A stretch of 64,000 nucleotides of DNA from Atribacter laminatus (GTDB lineage: Bacteria; Atribacterota; Atribacteria; Atribacterales; Atribacteraceae): contig NZ_CP065383.1 of NCBI RefSeq assembly GCF_015775515.1, positions 558,001-622,000 of the forward strand, in the 5' to 3' direction. Below the pieces are notes generated by a model that saw nothing but the letters and a program-made list of their open reading frames with translations, had not been told where the DNA came from and did not search any database. The first letter of the stretch is position 1. The number at the start of each line of letters is the position of its first letter. Made by a program: the position numbers and the translations under genes. Positions 17,714 to 27,064 of the stretch are shown piece by piece.

Positions 17714-17817
17714 TTGCCTCACCTCCTATGGTGACAGTGATCAGTGATGGATATTGGTATCTATGTCTCTCTTTAACCTTTAATGTTCCACAAGAAAAAT
17801 AAGGAATTTTTCAACAA

Positions 17818-17880
17818 TTAAAAAATTCCCCCCTCGGTCCACCATCAGATGGAATGGTCAGAATGAGGAGGGGAAAGATT
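17818..17880 (-). terminator. terminator after xylB
   Basis: Downstream of xylB on the minus strand, CTTTCCCCTCCTC pairs imperfectly with GAGGGGGGAA, enclosing an inner CCATC/GATGG stem, and is followed by a run of T residues. This separates xylB from the PfkB kinase pair. Confidence 0.7.
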
Positions 17881-17944
17881 TTTCATTGTCAAAAGACTCA
17901 ATATAGGGCATGAACATCAATCCATCTTGTTCTTTTAATCTGGA

Positions 17945-19474
17945 TTACCAAGAAATATCGGAAATCCGCTTGTAGAATGGCTTTAAAGCTGGATACAAGT
18001 CTTTATATATTTGATATATTTCATTATATCGAATCCCTTTTTGGGAATCAGGGTAGACTTTATCCGTCACTTTCACGGCCTTTTGGCAAGCTTGTTCAAC
18101 ATTAGAAAAAACTCCCTTTCCGACCGCAGCCAATAAAGCTGCACCGAATGCAGGTCCTTCATCAATTTGAACTTGATATAAAGGAACTTGATATATGTCA
18201 GCTTGAATTTTTCTCCATAAGGGGCTTTTGGCACCCCCGCCAATGGCCATGAATTCCTCGATAGGAATGCCCATTTCCCGAATGATCTCAAAGGAATCTC
18301 TCATACCAAAGGTAACGCCTTCCATAACTGCCCGCACCATCTCATTCTTTCGATGTTTCAGGGTTAAACCAAAAAACACTCCCCGAGCATAGGGATCGGC
18401 ATGGGGTGTTCTTTCGCCGGTTAGATAGGGTAAAAAAACCAGACCTTCACCACCCGGTTCAACCTGAGCTGCCTCTTCGGTTAAAATCTCATAGGCATCT
18501 TTTTCGAGTAATGCTGCTAGGTTTTTTTCCTCGGTTCCAAGAACATCACGAAGCCAACGAAAAGATCCGCCAGCCGCCAACATAACACCCATAACGTGCC
18601 ATTTACCCGGAACCGCATGACAAAAGGTGTGAACACGACCTTTCATATCAATTTTAACTTCATCACTAAAAGCAAAAACCACACCTGAAGTACCAATACT
18701 CGCGGATACTAAGCCGGACTTGACAATACCAGTTCCTATAGCTCCAGCTGCATTATCCCCTCCCCCGGCAACAACAATGACTTGGTCATTCATTCCAAAT
18801 AATTGAGTAATCTCTTTTTTTAAATAACCGGTTATTTCCGGCGACTCATAACATTCTGGAAACCAATTTCGATCGAGCTTGAGGTCAGCAATGATTTCAT
18901 CTGACCATTGTCGACGAGGCACATCGAATAACGAAGTGCCTGATGCATCAGATACATCAGTTGCGAATTCTCCGGTCAGACAAAATCGTATATAGTCTTT
19001 GGGAAGCAAAATTTTATCAATACGTTTATAATGTCCTGGCTCGTTATTTTTCAACCAATAAATTTTAGGCGCCGTAAAACCAGCTAAAACCGGATTCCCG
19101 TTGATCCGCATTATTTTTTCTCGACCAACGATTTGAGTTATTTCTTCACATTCCTTAGCGGTTCTTTGATCACACCAAAGTATAGCTGGACGAATTACTT
19201 CTCCTTTGTTATCGAGGAAAACTGACCCATGCATCTGACCAGTCAAACCAATACCAACAATAGCCTTTCGATCAATGGAAACCGAATCAAGGGTTTTTTT
19301 GATAGCTTGTTGGGTTCCCTGCCACCAATCAGAAGGATCTTGCTCCGCCCAGTTGGGACGTGGAGTATAAAGGGGGTATTCTTCTACACCCTTTGCAATG
19401 AGCTCACCATTTTCGTCAATTAAAATTGCTTTACATCCGGTTGTCCCGACATCAATTCCCAGAAAATAATCCAC
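17945..19474 (-). CDS. xylB: xylulokinase
   Basis: A 509-residue FGGY kinase. MDYFLGIDVGTTGCKAILID opens the ATP-binding fold, ILWCDQRT lies near residue 100, and GLTGQMHGSVFLD (about 73-85) carries the MHG signature typical of D-xylulokinase, which makes xylulose-5-phosphate. The C-terminal FGGY signature region (AIGGGAKSPLWRKIQADI) is complete. GTG start behind AAGGAGGG. It follows the E2 gene by 22 bp and ends in a terminator, so it closes the SDR-acoX-E2 operon. Two other FGGY kinases in the window lack the MHG motif. Confidence 0.93.
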   Translation of the reverse strand: MDYFLGIDVGTTGCKAILIDENGELIAKGVEEYPLYTPRPNWAEQDPSDWWQGTQQAIKKTLDSVSIDRKAIVGIGLTGQMHGSVFLDNKGEVIRPAILWCDQRTAKECEEITQIVGREKIMRINGNPVLAGFTAPKIYWLKNNEPGHYKRIDKILLPKDYIRFCLTGEFATDVSDASGTSLFDVPRRQWSDEIIADLKLDRNWFPECYESPEITGYLKKEITQLFGMNDQVIVVAGGGDNAAGAIGTGIVKSGLVSASIGTSGVVFAFSDEVKIDMKGRVHTFCHAVPGKWHVMGVMLAAGGSFRWLRDVLGTEEKNLAALLEKDAYEILTEEAAQVEPGGEGLVFLPYLTGERTPHADPYARGVFFGLTLKHRKNEMVRAVMEGVTFGMRDSFEIIREMGIPIEEFMAIGGGAKSPLWRKIQADIYQVPLYQVQIDEGPAFGAALLAAVGKGVFSNVEQACQKAVKVTDKVYPDSQKGIRYNEIYQIYKDLYPALKPFYKRISDISW

Positions 19475-19496
19475 TGACTGACCCTCCTTTTTTTAT

Positions 19497-20759
19497 TTAT
19501 ACGATTAATCCTAAAGGTTCTTCAATGAGATTTTTTAAATATTGCATAAACTGGGCTGCGACCGCCCCATCTACGATCCGGTGATCTCCAGATAAAGTTA
19601 AGTTCATCAAAGAAGCTACTATAATATTCTCTCCATCAACATAGGGACGCTTTTTAATTGCACCACAGGCTAAAATAGCCGATTCCGGTGCGTTAATAAT
19701 AGCATTAAATGAATCAACTCCATACATACCCAAATTTGATATTGTAAAGGTACCTCCGGTTATTTCTTCGGGGAGTAACTTTGATTCACGAGCTCTTTTT
19801 GATAAATCATTAGTCTCAACTACAATTTGTGATAGCCCCTTCAAGTTGGCATTTTTAACTACTGGAACGATCAAACCATCCTCCAAAGCTACGGCTACTC
19901 CAATATTGATAGCTGAGTTCATCTGGATTCCATTATCGAGAAAGTAAGCATTGATGGTTGGAAATTTCTCTAAACTCTGGGCAATAATTTTTATCAAAAT
20001 ATCATTGTAGGAGATTCGAAGTCCGGTGGTTTTTTCAATAAGAGGCAACATCCTTCCTCTTAATTTAACCAATTCATCAGCTAAAACTTCCATTTGTAAG
20101 TAAAAATGAGGTTTATTTATCATACTACTATGCATTCTTTCCGCAATAATTTTTCTCATACGGGATAAAGGAATAATTTCTTTCGGCAACTCTTCGCTTG
20201 GTGTTACCGTTCCTTTTGTCTTGATAGCAGGCTCAGTTTTTAGTATTTCTGCTTTTTGAGGAGTAACGGTTTTCTTTTGCTGATAGGCATTTTCAATGTC
20301 CTCTTTAACGATTCTTCCACCAGGACCAGTGCCTTCTATCTTTGATAGATCAAGACCATACTCATCCGCTAATCGACGAGCAAGAGGTGAGGCTTTAATC
20401 CGTTCTTTTGCAGCTTCGGTGTCTGCGGTGGCTTTCGTTTCTTCTGTTGGCACTGTTACCGATTCCTTTTTGGTTTCCTGGGGAGTTGGGACAACCTCTT
20501 CTTTTTCTTCTATAACTTCCCCTGGCTTTCCGACATAAGCGACTGTTTGAGTAATTGGAATGGTTTCTCCTTCACCAGCTATAATCTTTAAAACAACTCC
20601 GTTCGCAGTTGATTCAACTTCCATATTCACTTTATCAGTTGCGACTTCAAATAGGGCGTCACCCTTCTCAACCTGATCTCCCTCTTTAACCAGCCACTTG
20701 TTAATAATTCCCTCTTCCATGGTTAAGCCCAATTTGGGCATAATTATTTTTTCCGCCAT
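19497..20759 (-). CDS. 2-oxo acid dehydrogenase E2 (dihydrolipoamide acyltransferase)
   Basis: 420 residues. One N-terminal lipoyl domain (1-76, lipoyl lysine at residue 43 in EVATDKVNMEVES), a proline/threonine/glutamate-rich linker, a peripheral subunit-binding domain (about 125-160, ASPLARRLADEYGLDLSKI), and a catalytic domain ending in SGDHRIVDG with the active-site His and Asp. The start at 20759 follows AAGGAGAG; the in-frame codon at 20819 has none. AcoX and an SDR lie upstream, so an acetoin-dehydrogenase-type complex is likely, though pyruvate is possible. The matching E1 is 11 kb away as a fused alpha-beta chain. No E3 gene is in the window. Confidence 0.92.
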   Translation of the reverse strand: MAEKIIMPKLGLTMEEGIINKWLVKEGDQVEKGDALFEVATDKVNMEVESTANGVVLKIIAGEGETIPITQTVAYVGKPGEVIEEKEEVVPTPQETKKESVTVPTEETKATADTEAAKERIKASPLARRLADEYGLDLSKIEGTGPGGRIVKEDIENAYQQKKTVTPQKAEILKTEPAIKTKGTVTPSEELPKEIIPLSRMRKIIAERMHSSMINKPHFYLQMEVLADELVKLRGRMLPLIEKTTGLRISYNDILIKIIAQSLEKFPTINAYFLDNGIQMNSAINIGVAVALEDGLIVPVVKNANLKGLSQIVVETNDLSKRARESKLLPEEITGGTFTISNLGMYGVDSFNAIINAPESAILACGAIKKRPYVDGENIIVASLMNLTLSGDHRIVDGAVAAQFMQYLKNLIEEPLGLIV

Positions 20760-20953
20760 CGACAATCTCTCCTTTTCGTTTAAAAAAAGATTCGTTAATT
20801 CCACCAAAAACCAACACAAAATAACTCTATTTATCTCTTAAGGATAATTGTATATTATCTTGACATGAAGAAATAAGTATTTAATCGATAATCCTGGGTA
20901 AAAAGATCTTCTCTTATGCGAATTTCCTATTTCGTCTTGCCGCTCTTGATGAC

Positions 20954-21952
20954 TTATCGTACTTGTTCCATTATTTGCTTGATGCTCGCTTTTACCGGAC
21001 CATTTCTATCCAATAGTACCGTCCAATTTTCCCCTGTACGAACCGGCAGTTCTCTTTCACCATCGAGAGCAATAATCCCATCAGTATGATTAATTGGGAA
21101 TGATTGATTTTCCTGAAGGTATCCCCACTCACCAACACCAATTTTTTGCACTAAACCAGGAGCAATCGGCACTCCAACCATTCGACCGCTGCGATCGGGG
21201 AAAACATACCCTCCATAAGAATCCTGGGATGAAATTTTTATTACACGATCAACAATGGTGCTTAAGCCAGTTTTCATGGAATCGGTTTGAGTAACCACAA
21301 CTAATTTCACTAACGATGAATCCCATACCGCTCGAGCACCAATTTCCTTTTTATCTAGTAAAACCACATCCACCAAAGCTACACCTTTTTCAGTATTATT
21401 TTGAAAAATTCGTAATATTTTTTTCTGCTCTAAAACCTGTTTCTCTTCCACCCATCCGTTCATAAAATATCCAAGTGCCATCCCCAATATTGTCGGTTCA
21501 ATATTATCAGCAAAAACATTATTTGTCCCGGCAGATATTGAAAAAAGAGGGATTTTTCGGCTATATCGGGCTACTAGCCGATTCGTTCCATCTCCACCCA
21601 AAACAACTAAAGCCGCAAACTTGGGTTTTTTGGCAATAAATTGGGTAAAATGAATTGTATCAGCTTCATCTCCAAAAACGGGTATTGGTGCTTTCTCAAA
21701 CTCAATGTTTTTTAAAGATTTCCCGACTTCATCAATGACTGTTTCAACCAGTTCATAAGGATCGGGCATATAAATTAACTTTATTGGTCCAGTGGTTATT
21801 TGGTCAAATCCCAAAAGAATTCGAATAGTATAATTTATCTTTTCCCGATTCCCAAATACTGATCCATGGGCAACTAATCTTCGTATATCTTTCCCGGCTA
21901 CCGGATTAACAACCAAACCTATTGTCTTCAGTTCAGTGGACCTCCTGTCCAC
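20954..21952 (-). CDS. acoX: AcoX-like ATP-NAD kinase family protein
   Basis: 332 residues (325 if the internal start is used). The NAD-kinase/diacylglycerol-kinase fold is shown by TIGLVVNPVAGKDIRR at the N-terminus, LVVLGGDGTNRLVAR near residue 140 and SAGTNNVFAD near 165. Proteins of this type are called AcoX in acetoin-catabolic operons, where their role is unproven. The start is uncertain. The GTG at 21952 has no ribosome site, whereas a CTG at 21931 sits nine bases after AGGAGG and gives MKTIGLVVNP, the usual family N-terminus. The longer frame is listed as the conservative choice. It overlaps the SDR gene end. Confidence 0.85.
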   Translation of the reverse strand: MDRRSTELKTIGLVVNPVAGKDIRRLVAHGSVFGNREKINYTIRILLGFDQITTGPIKLIYMPDPYELVETVIDEVGKSLKNIEFEKAPIPVFGDEADTIHFTQFIAKKPKFAALVVLGGDGTNRLVARYSRKIPLFSISAGTNNVFADNIEPTILGMALGYFMNGWVEEKQVLEQKKILRIFQNNTEKGVALVDVVLLDKKEIGARAVWDSSLVKLVVVTQTDSMKTGLSTIVDRVIKISSQDSYGGYVFPDRSGRMVGVPIAPGLVQKIGVGEWGYLQENQSFPINHTDGIIALDGERELPVRTGENWTVLLDRNGPVKASIKQIMEQVR

Positions 21953-22721
21953 CGGTTAAGTTTATTGCTTGACCGGTCATATAGTCGGACTGTGTGGATG
22001 CAAGAAATACCGCAAGATTTGTTATATCTTCAACGGTACAACCTCTTCCTAAGGGTACTTTTTCAACATAAATTTTTCGGACCTGCTCAGGAGGAACTCC
22101 TAATTTTACTGAATATTCTTTATCCAATAAATCCCACATTGGGGTTGAAAACACATTACCAGGACAAATGGCATTGACATTGATATGGAAAGGGGCGAGG
22201 TCGGTTGCAACGCTTTGGGTAAGTCCTACAACACCAAATTTCGCTGAACTATAAGCAGCCAGCCACAAGCCGCCTTTCTTCCCTGATTTAGAACTAATAT
22301 TGATAATTTTTCCACTTTTTTGTTCAACCATATATTTAGCAACTTCCTTGATACAGAGAAAGGTTCCCTTGAGGTCAACATCGATAATCGCATCCCAGAT
22401 TGATTCGGGAACGTCGGTTATAAAGTTGGCTTTAATAATCCCAGCTGAATTCACCAGGATATCGATTTTTCCAAAATGGTCATGAACCTGACGAACAGCG
22501 CTTTCTACATTTTTACTCTTCACAACATCTAATTGAATCGCTAATGCTTGCTGTCCAAGAGATTTGATTTCTTGAGCTGTTTTCTCTGCACCTTCTAAAT
22601 TTAAATCGCAACAGGCGATATGTGCTCCTTCTTTTGCAAAGCGGAGAGCAATTCCCTGCCCTATTCCCGAAGCAGAACCAGTGATAAATGCAATTTTTCC
22701 TTTCAAGGGTTGGGTTTCCAT
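21933..22721 (-). CDS. short-chain dehydrogenase/reductase
   Basis: About 262 residues of classical SDR type. NAD(P)-binding GSASGIGQGIALRFA near residue 12, NSAGI near 90, and the catalytic Ser...YSSAKFGVVGL near 155 (Tyr-x-x-x-Lys). The C-terminus ends in NLTGGQEVH. Members near acoX are often acetoin/diacetyl or polyol dehydrogenases, so oxidation of a sugar alcohol or diol is inferred. The ATG at 22721 is used, with AGGTGG upstream; a GTG at 22736 would overlap the ribosome site. It opens the acoX-E2-xylB run. Confidence 0.88.
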   Translation of the reverse strand: METQPLKGKIAFITGSASGIGQGIALRFAKEGAHIACCDLNLEGAEKTAQEIKSLGQQALAIQLDVVKSKNVESAVRQVHDHFGKIDILVNSAGIIKANFITDVPESIWDAIIDVDLKGTFLCIKEVAKYMVEQKSGKIINISSKSGKKGGLWLAAYSSAKFGVVGLTQSVATDLAPFHINVNAICPGNVFSTPMWDLLDKEYSVKLGVPPEQVRKIYVEKVPLGRGCTVEDITNLAVFLASTQSDYMTGQAINLTGGQEVH

Positions 22722-22932
22722 AAATATTTTCACCACCTATTATTAATTTGAATATAGGGAACCTTCTTTTTCCAAAGGTTCCGTTTCAAAAATCTTTTTT
22801 CCTGTTCTCATTCTTACCTGCTTCTACCACTTTTCTCGCCCATTTGACTTCTAAATAAAAATAAATGAAGCTCTTTCTCTCCTGTAGCGAAAGTTAACTA
22901 GTAAGAAAGGGTATCATACACTCATTGCTATT

Positions 22933-23973
22933 CTATAAAAAACTCACAACCGCTTTCAAGGCTTTTCCTTCTTTGACCAGCTGGATTCCCTCAACGACTT
23001 TTTCAAGAGGAACTACATGGGTAATCAAACCTTTGGCATTAATCCGCTTGGAATAAATCAGTTTGGCTGCTTCTTCATACTGAGAAGCATGAGAAGCAAA
23101 CACTCCAAACACTCCTACCTCTTTATAATGGACAGTGTTGCTGTTGAATTGGATGGTTGGTTTGTCCTTGGGTAAACCACCAAATAAGCTAATGCGTCCT
23201 TGTGGAGCGATCATCTCCAAAGCCTGCTCTTGAGCTGCTCCAGATGATGCTGCTACGATGATAACATCAGCTCCCAAACCATCGGTCTTAGTCAATACTT
23301 CATCTTTTAAGTTCTTTTCTGCTGAGTTTATGTAGTAATCGGCTTGTACTCGCTTGGCTAAATCCAAACGTTCCCCGGATATATCTGCAATGATGATCTT
23401 ACCGGCCCCTTGGTTTTTGGCTAATTCAACATGCATACATCCGATAGGACCAGATCCGATTACTAAAACAGTTTCTCCAAATCCTATATTTAAATAGGAT
23501 TGTCCATTTACAGCACAGGAAAGCGGTTCTACCAAGCTAGCTTCAAGCAAATCCATATCTGGCGGCAAAACGAGTAAATTGCCTTTATCAACGCCAGCTT
23601 TTGGAATTTTTAAGTACTCGGCAAACCCCCCTGGAAAATGGTACCCGATATATTCCTGCTCGGGACATAGATTTTGGAGGCCACGTCGGCAATAATGACA
23701 GCGGCCGCAGGAAATAACTGTTATCACCGAAACTTTATCTCCAACCTTATAGCCCTCTACACCCTTTCCTACCTCAACTATTTCTGCCGATATTTCATGA
23801 CCAGTAATATGAGGTGGCTTCACTTTTGGGTGCCCAAATTGGAAAATACGGACATCGGTTCCACAGATAGCACAGGCAGCTACCTTTAATAACACTTCGC
23901 CGTCACCAATTTTTGGCTTTGGGACTTCACGAACTTCCATCTGACCAGGTCCGAGAAAATGCGCAGCTTTCAT
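22933..23973 (-). CDS. zinc-dependent alcohol/polyol dehydrogenase
   Basis: 346 residues of the medium-chain dehydrogenase family (sorbitol/threonine/butanediol dehydrogenase branch). Catalytic zinc ligands are suggested by CAICGTDVRIFQFGHPK and GHE; the structural-zinc four-cysteine loop is CGRCHYCRRGLQNLC; the Rossmann motif is GSGPIGCMH near residue 172. It probably oxidises a secondary hydroxyl of a polyol or diol with NAD. Start at 23973 follows AAGGAGAG; the upstream in-frame codon at 24033 lies in repeat-adjacent sequence. It closely resembles the dehydrogenase at 34156-35205. Confidence 0.9.
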   Translation of the reverse strand: MKAAHFLGPGQMEVREVPKPKIGDGEVLLKVAACAICGTDVRIFQFGHPKVKPPHITGHEISAEIVEVGKGVEGYKVGDKVSVITVISCGRCHYCRRGLQNLCPEQEYIGYHFPGGFAEYLKIPKAGVDKGNLLVLPPDMDLLEASLVEPLSCAVNGQSYLNIGFGETVLVIGSGPIGCMHVELAKNQGAGKIIIADISGERLDLAKRVQADYYINSAEKNLKDEVLTKTDGLGADVIIVAASSGAAQEQALEMIAPQGRISLFGGLPKDKPTIQFNSNTVHYKEVGVFGVFASHASQYEEAAKLIYSKRINAKGLITHVVPLEKVVEGIQLVKEGKALKAVVSFL

Positions 23974-24039
23974 TTTATTTTCTCTCCTTTCTATTTCTAA
24001 AAGCAGTGATGAGTGACACCTAATCAACACCAATTTTCC

Positions 24040-24385
24040 CCTTCATCCTCACCTTCTCCCATCCAGGGAGAAGGAACTTTCTAGTCGTCATTGCGAGACC
24101 TGGTTTTTTTGAGGTCGTGGCAATCTCATGAGTCATCTTTTATTATTTGTGGAATTGGAATAAATGAGATGCTGATAATGTCCGGTAAAAACACCACTCT
24201 CCTTAGAATCAAAGAATGGCTAAATGAGATTGCCACGTCGCATAGGACGCTCCTCGCAATGACGGAACAGGAAAAAACTCAAATCCCCCTAACCCCCTTT
24301 GCTAAAGGGGGAAACGATTCCTGGGTAAGTATTTTCATCATCATCTGGTACCACCACGTGATAGGGCTGTCTACCCTATTATTGT
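24040..24385. repeat. mosaic palindromic intergenic repeats (region B)
   Basis: Contains a 'ccttctcccatccaggga' module at about 24045-24077 and an inverted, diverged copy of the 36-bp core at 24087-24127. It also has a direct copy with a four-base expansion in the middle (cgcataggacgctcc) at 24226-24265 and a C-rich/G-rich inverted module at about 24285-24315. The rest of the gap up to the FGGY kinase at 24519 shows nothing further. Confidence 0.88.
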
Positions 24386-24518
24386 AAACCGGATTCGGCA
24401 ATAAGATTAAGCCATCCATAAATCGGATTATCCTTGTGAATTTGGCAACAGTCTCCAAAAAGAAAAACCACATTTTCCAACTTTTTCATCTACTTTATCA
24501 AAACAAATGGTTTTTTCT

Positions 24519-26030
24519 TTAATCTTTAAAAATACATTGTTTTAGAGCTGGATATAAGTGTTTATAAACTTCATATTTTTCAAGGTATCGATTGGCGTTA
24601 ATTGGATTTGGTTCATATACATGTTTTACCTGGACAATCGAGTTAACTAATGAAGAAAAATCCTCAATATTTTCCCTGGCTTTCCTTCCTAATAAAGCCG
24701 CCCCCAAGCAAGCAGCTTCGGAAACATTGAGTGTTTCAACTGGCAGGTTATAGACATCGGCTTTTATCTGTAACCAATGTTCATTTCGGGCTCCACCACC
24801 AATAGCACGTAAAGCTCTCACCTCAACACCAGCATTCTTAAGTAACTCAAGATTAAATTTCATTTCCAAACTAATCCCTTCTAAAAGAGCTTTCACCACT
24901 TCTTTGTTGGTAGTTTGGAATTTTAACCCAACAATCATCCCACAAGAATTCGTATCAAAATATGGGGTACCGGTGGTGGTAAAATGAGGGAGGACATAAA
25001 GATGAGTTGGATCTTCTGGCAAACCATCAAGAATGAGGTCATAAACATTTTTTTGAAGGAGTCGTGACTGTTCTTTTTCCAAGCCAGCAAAATTATCTCG
25101 ATACCAGCGGAGAAGCTGCCCGCCAGTAAAATTATAAACTAAAGTGATAAAAAGATCGGAAACCGAATGATGATAGCAACAAAGATTGTTTTCTCTCATC
25201 AAAGGTGTTAAAACTAATTGAGAGATAGCCGGTGCTATGCACTCCACGGTTCCGGTGGCATCCATTGCTAAATAAGGTCGAATAACACCCGCTCCCAAGG
25301 CTCCTGATGGTTGGTCATGGGCACCACAAGCCACTAAGACTGGATGTGGCCATCCCATCTTTTTTCTGAAGGTTTCGGAAACAAGACCTATTGCTTGCCC
25401 TGATGGAAAAGGTTGGGCTAATTGATTCTCGTTAATCCCTGCTATATCTAAAATTTCTGGCGACCATCGAGCTTTTTTTACCTCAAACATCATTGTTCGA
25501 CCCGCTAAAGAATAATTTATAGCTGGTTTTAATCCCAATCGGAATACAATAAAATCTTCGAAGCAAAGAAAATAGCGAGCCTTTGAAAATATATCGGGAG
25601 TATACTTTTTCCACCAAAGAATTTTATTGATCGTCCCAATCCCCGAGAGAGGCATTCCGGTAGTTTTAAAAAATTTCTCTTCTCCCAGCTTTTCCTTCCA
25701 GAATGGAACGAACTCATCTCCTCGCTCGTCAAAGGTTACTATGCTTCTTGCCAGACAACCACCTTTTTCATCAATTGGAATGACCGCTTCGCCTTGTGCA
25801 GATATAGCCAAGCTAACTGGGTAATCACCTTGATAGGAATGAGATACCTCCTGTAAACAATCTTCAACGGAACGAAAAACTTCGTCAGCATCCAATTCGA
25901 TCCATCCCTGATTCGGTTGATATAAGGGGTATTCTCTATAAGCTTGGGCTACTGTATGACCCTCTTCATCAAAAGCGATCACTTTGCAGCCAGTTGTTCC
26001 AACATCGATACCCAAATAACTCAAATCCAC
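24519..26030 (-). CDS. FGGY family carbohydrate kinase
   Basis: 503 residues. YLGIDVGTTGCKVIAFDEEG opens the first FGGY domain; AIGGGARNEHWLQIKADVYNLP is the second-domain signature. The xylulokinase MHG motif is replaced by SAQGEAVIPID, matching the second kinase at 28267, so the substrate is probably not D-xylulose; a tetritol, pentitol or ketose is possible. GTG start behind GGAGAGG. It follows a TIM-barrel isomerase gene by 41 bp, suggesting an isomerase-kinase pair acting on the same sugar. Confidence 0.88.
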   Translation of the reverse strand: MDLSYLGIDVGTTGCKVIAFDEEGHTVAQAYREYPLYQPNQGWIELDADEVFRSVEDCLQEVSHSYQGDYPVSLAISAQGEAVIPIDEKGGCLARSIVTFDERGDEFVPFWKEKLGEEKFFKTTGMPLSGIGTINKILWWKKYTPDIFSKARYFLCFEDFIVFRLGLKPAINYSLAGRTMMFEVKKARWSPEILDIAGINENQLAQPFPSGQAIGLVSETFRKKMGWPHPVLVACGAHDQPSGALGAGVIRPYLAMDATGTVECIAPAISQLVLTPLMRENNLCCYHHSVSDLFITLVYNFTGGQLLRWYRDNFAGLEKEQSRLLQKNVYDLILDGLPEDPTHLYVLPHFTTTGTPYFDTNSCGMIVGLKFQTTNKEVVKALLEGISLEMKFNLELLKNAGVEVRALRAIGGGARNEHWLQIKADVYNLPVETLNVSEAACLGAALLGRKARENIEDFSSLVNSIVQVKHVYEPNPINANRYLEKYEVYKHLYPALKQCIFKD

Positions 26031-26070
26031 TCACCTCTCCTATATAGAAAATTCAATCACCAATTCTTAT

Positions 26071-27042
26071 TTATAATAAGCTTCCTATGTAACGCATTGC
26101 TTCAAGGGAATTTGCTTCTTTTTGAATTTGGTGAAGTGCCTTGAGATCAATCTTTTTAACTACCTCTAACATATATTGAATATTTTCAATACTAAACCGG
26201 CAGGCTTCAGCAGAATCCTCCCGATAAGGAAAAATGTCTAAACCCAACCATCCTTCATAACTGGATAAATTCAGGTAATAAATGAACTCGAGGGTTTCCC
26301 AGAAATGAACTGATCCAACCGCCATGTCATCATCCCAATCCCGATAATTATCGTTAAGATGAAGAACAAACAATTTTTCAAATTTATCCAAAAGAGCAAC
26401 CACGTTAGCCGGTGATTCTTTGCAGTTGAAAGAATGACCTAAATCAACCGTTACCCCTACATTGGAACATCCGGTGGCGTGAGAAAGATAGAGGGCTGTT
26501 CCCGAAGAATAAATTGTTGAGTGGGTGCGGGGTTCACGAAGCTTGTACTCGAGGCTAAGACGTACTCGAGGATTATGTTGGGCAATTTCAATCAATGCTT
26601 CAACCATTAAATTCCATTGTGCAACATAATTAATCTGAAAGGGATAATCAAAGCCATCCTGACCTGGCCAGAGATTCATTACACCTGCTTCCAGATACTC
26701 AGCAATATCCATTGCTTTTTTGGAATAATCGATTGCCTTTTTCCTTAATTCAGAATTTTCTGACATCAAACTTCCCCGGGCAAAAATTGGATCACTAAAC
26801 AAATCAACATCACAACAGGCTAATTTTAAGCCCCGATCTTGGAGTGCTTTTTTAACAAAATCGACGTTATTTTCATTAAGTGGTTGAGGATAATGCATCA
26901 TTACGCCAGTGAGATTAGGAACCGCAGCGATTCGATCTAACGACTCTTCGATATTCCCACCTGATTTGTATCCAGTCACACAAAACCGATCGGGGGTCGC
27001 CCCAAAAACCCATATGCCGGTAGAAAATCCTTTGCTTTTCAT
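26071..27042 (-). CDS. TIM-barrel sugar isomerase/epimerase-like protein
   Basis: 323 residues of the xylose-isomerase-like/AP-endonuclease-2 TIM-barrel family. Probable metal-site residues occur in MNLWPGQDGFDYP (about 118-130), LSLEYKLREPRTHS (about 178-191), VTVDLGHSFN (about 213) and GLDIFPYRED (about 280). Start at 27042 is chosen because AGGAGG lies eight bases upstream, whereas the ATG at 27051 abuts it. It is a close paralogue of 62332-63312. Isomerisation or epimerisation of a ketose/aldose is inferred; the substrate is unknown. The downstream FGGY kinase probably uses its product. Confidence 0.83.
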   Translation of the reverse strand: MKSKGFSTGIWVFGATPDRFCVTGYKSGGNIEESLDRIAAVPNLTGVMMHYPQPLNENNVDFVKKALQDRGLKLACCDVDLFSDPIFARGSLMSENSELRKKAIDYSKKAMDIAEYLEAGVMNLWPGQDGFDYPFQINYVAQWNLMVEALIEIAQHNPRVRLSLEYKLREPRTHSTIYSSGTALYLSHATGCSNVGVTVDLGHSFNCKESPANVVALLDKFEKLFVLHLNDNYRDWDDDMAVGSVHFWETLEFIYYLNLSSYEGWLGLDIFPYREDSAEACRFSIENIQYMLEVVKKIDLKALHQIQKEANSLEAMRYIGSLL

Positions 27043-27064
27043 TGACTTCATCCTCCTTTTGTTT

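Noticed and set aside
17945-19474. Pseudogene or duplicate of the other FGGY kinases
   Set aside because: Full length with the MHG motif and intact signature; it is a real xylulokinase.
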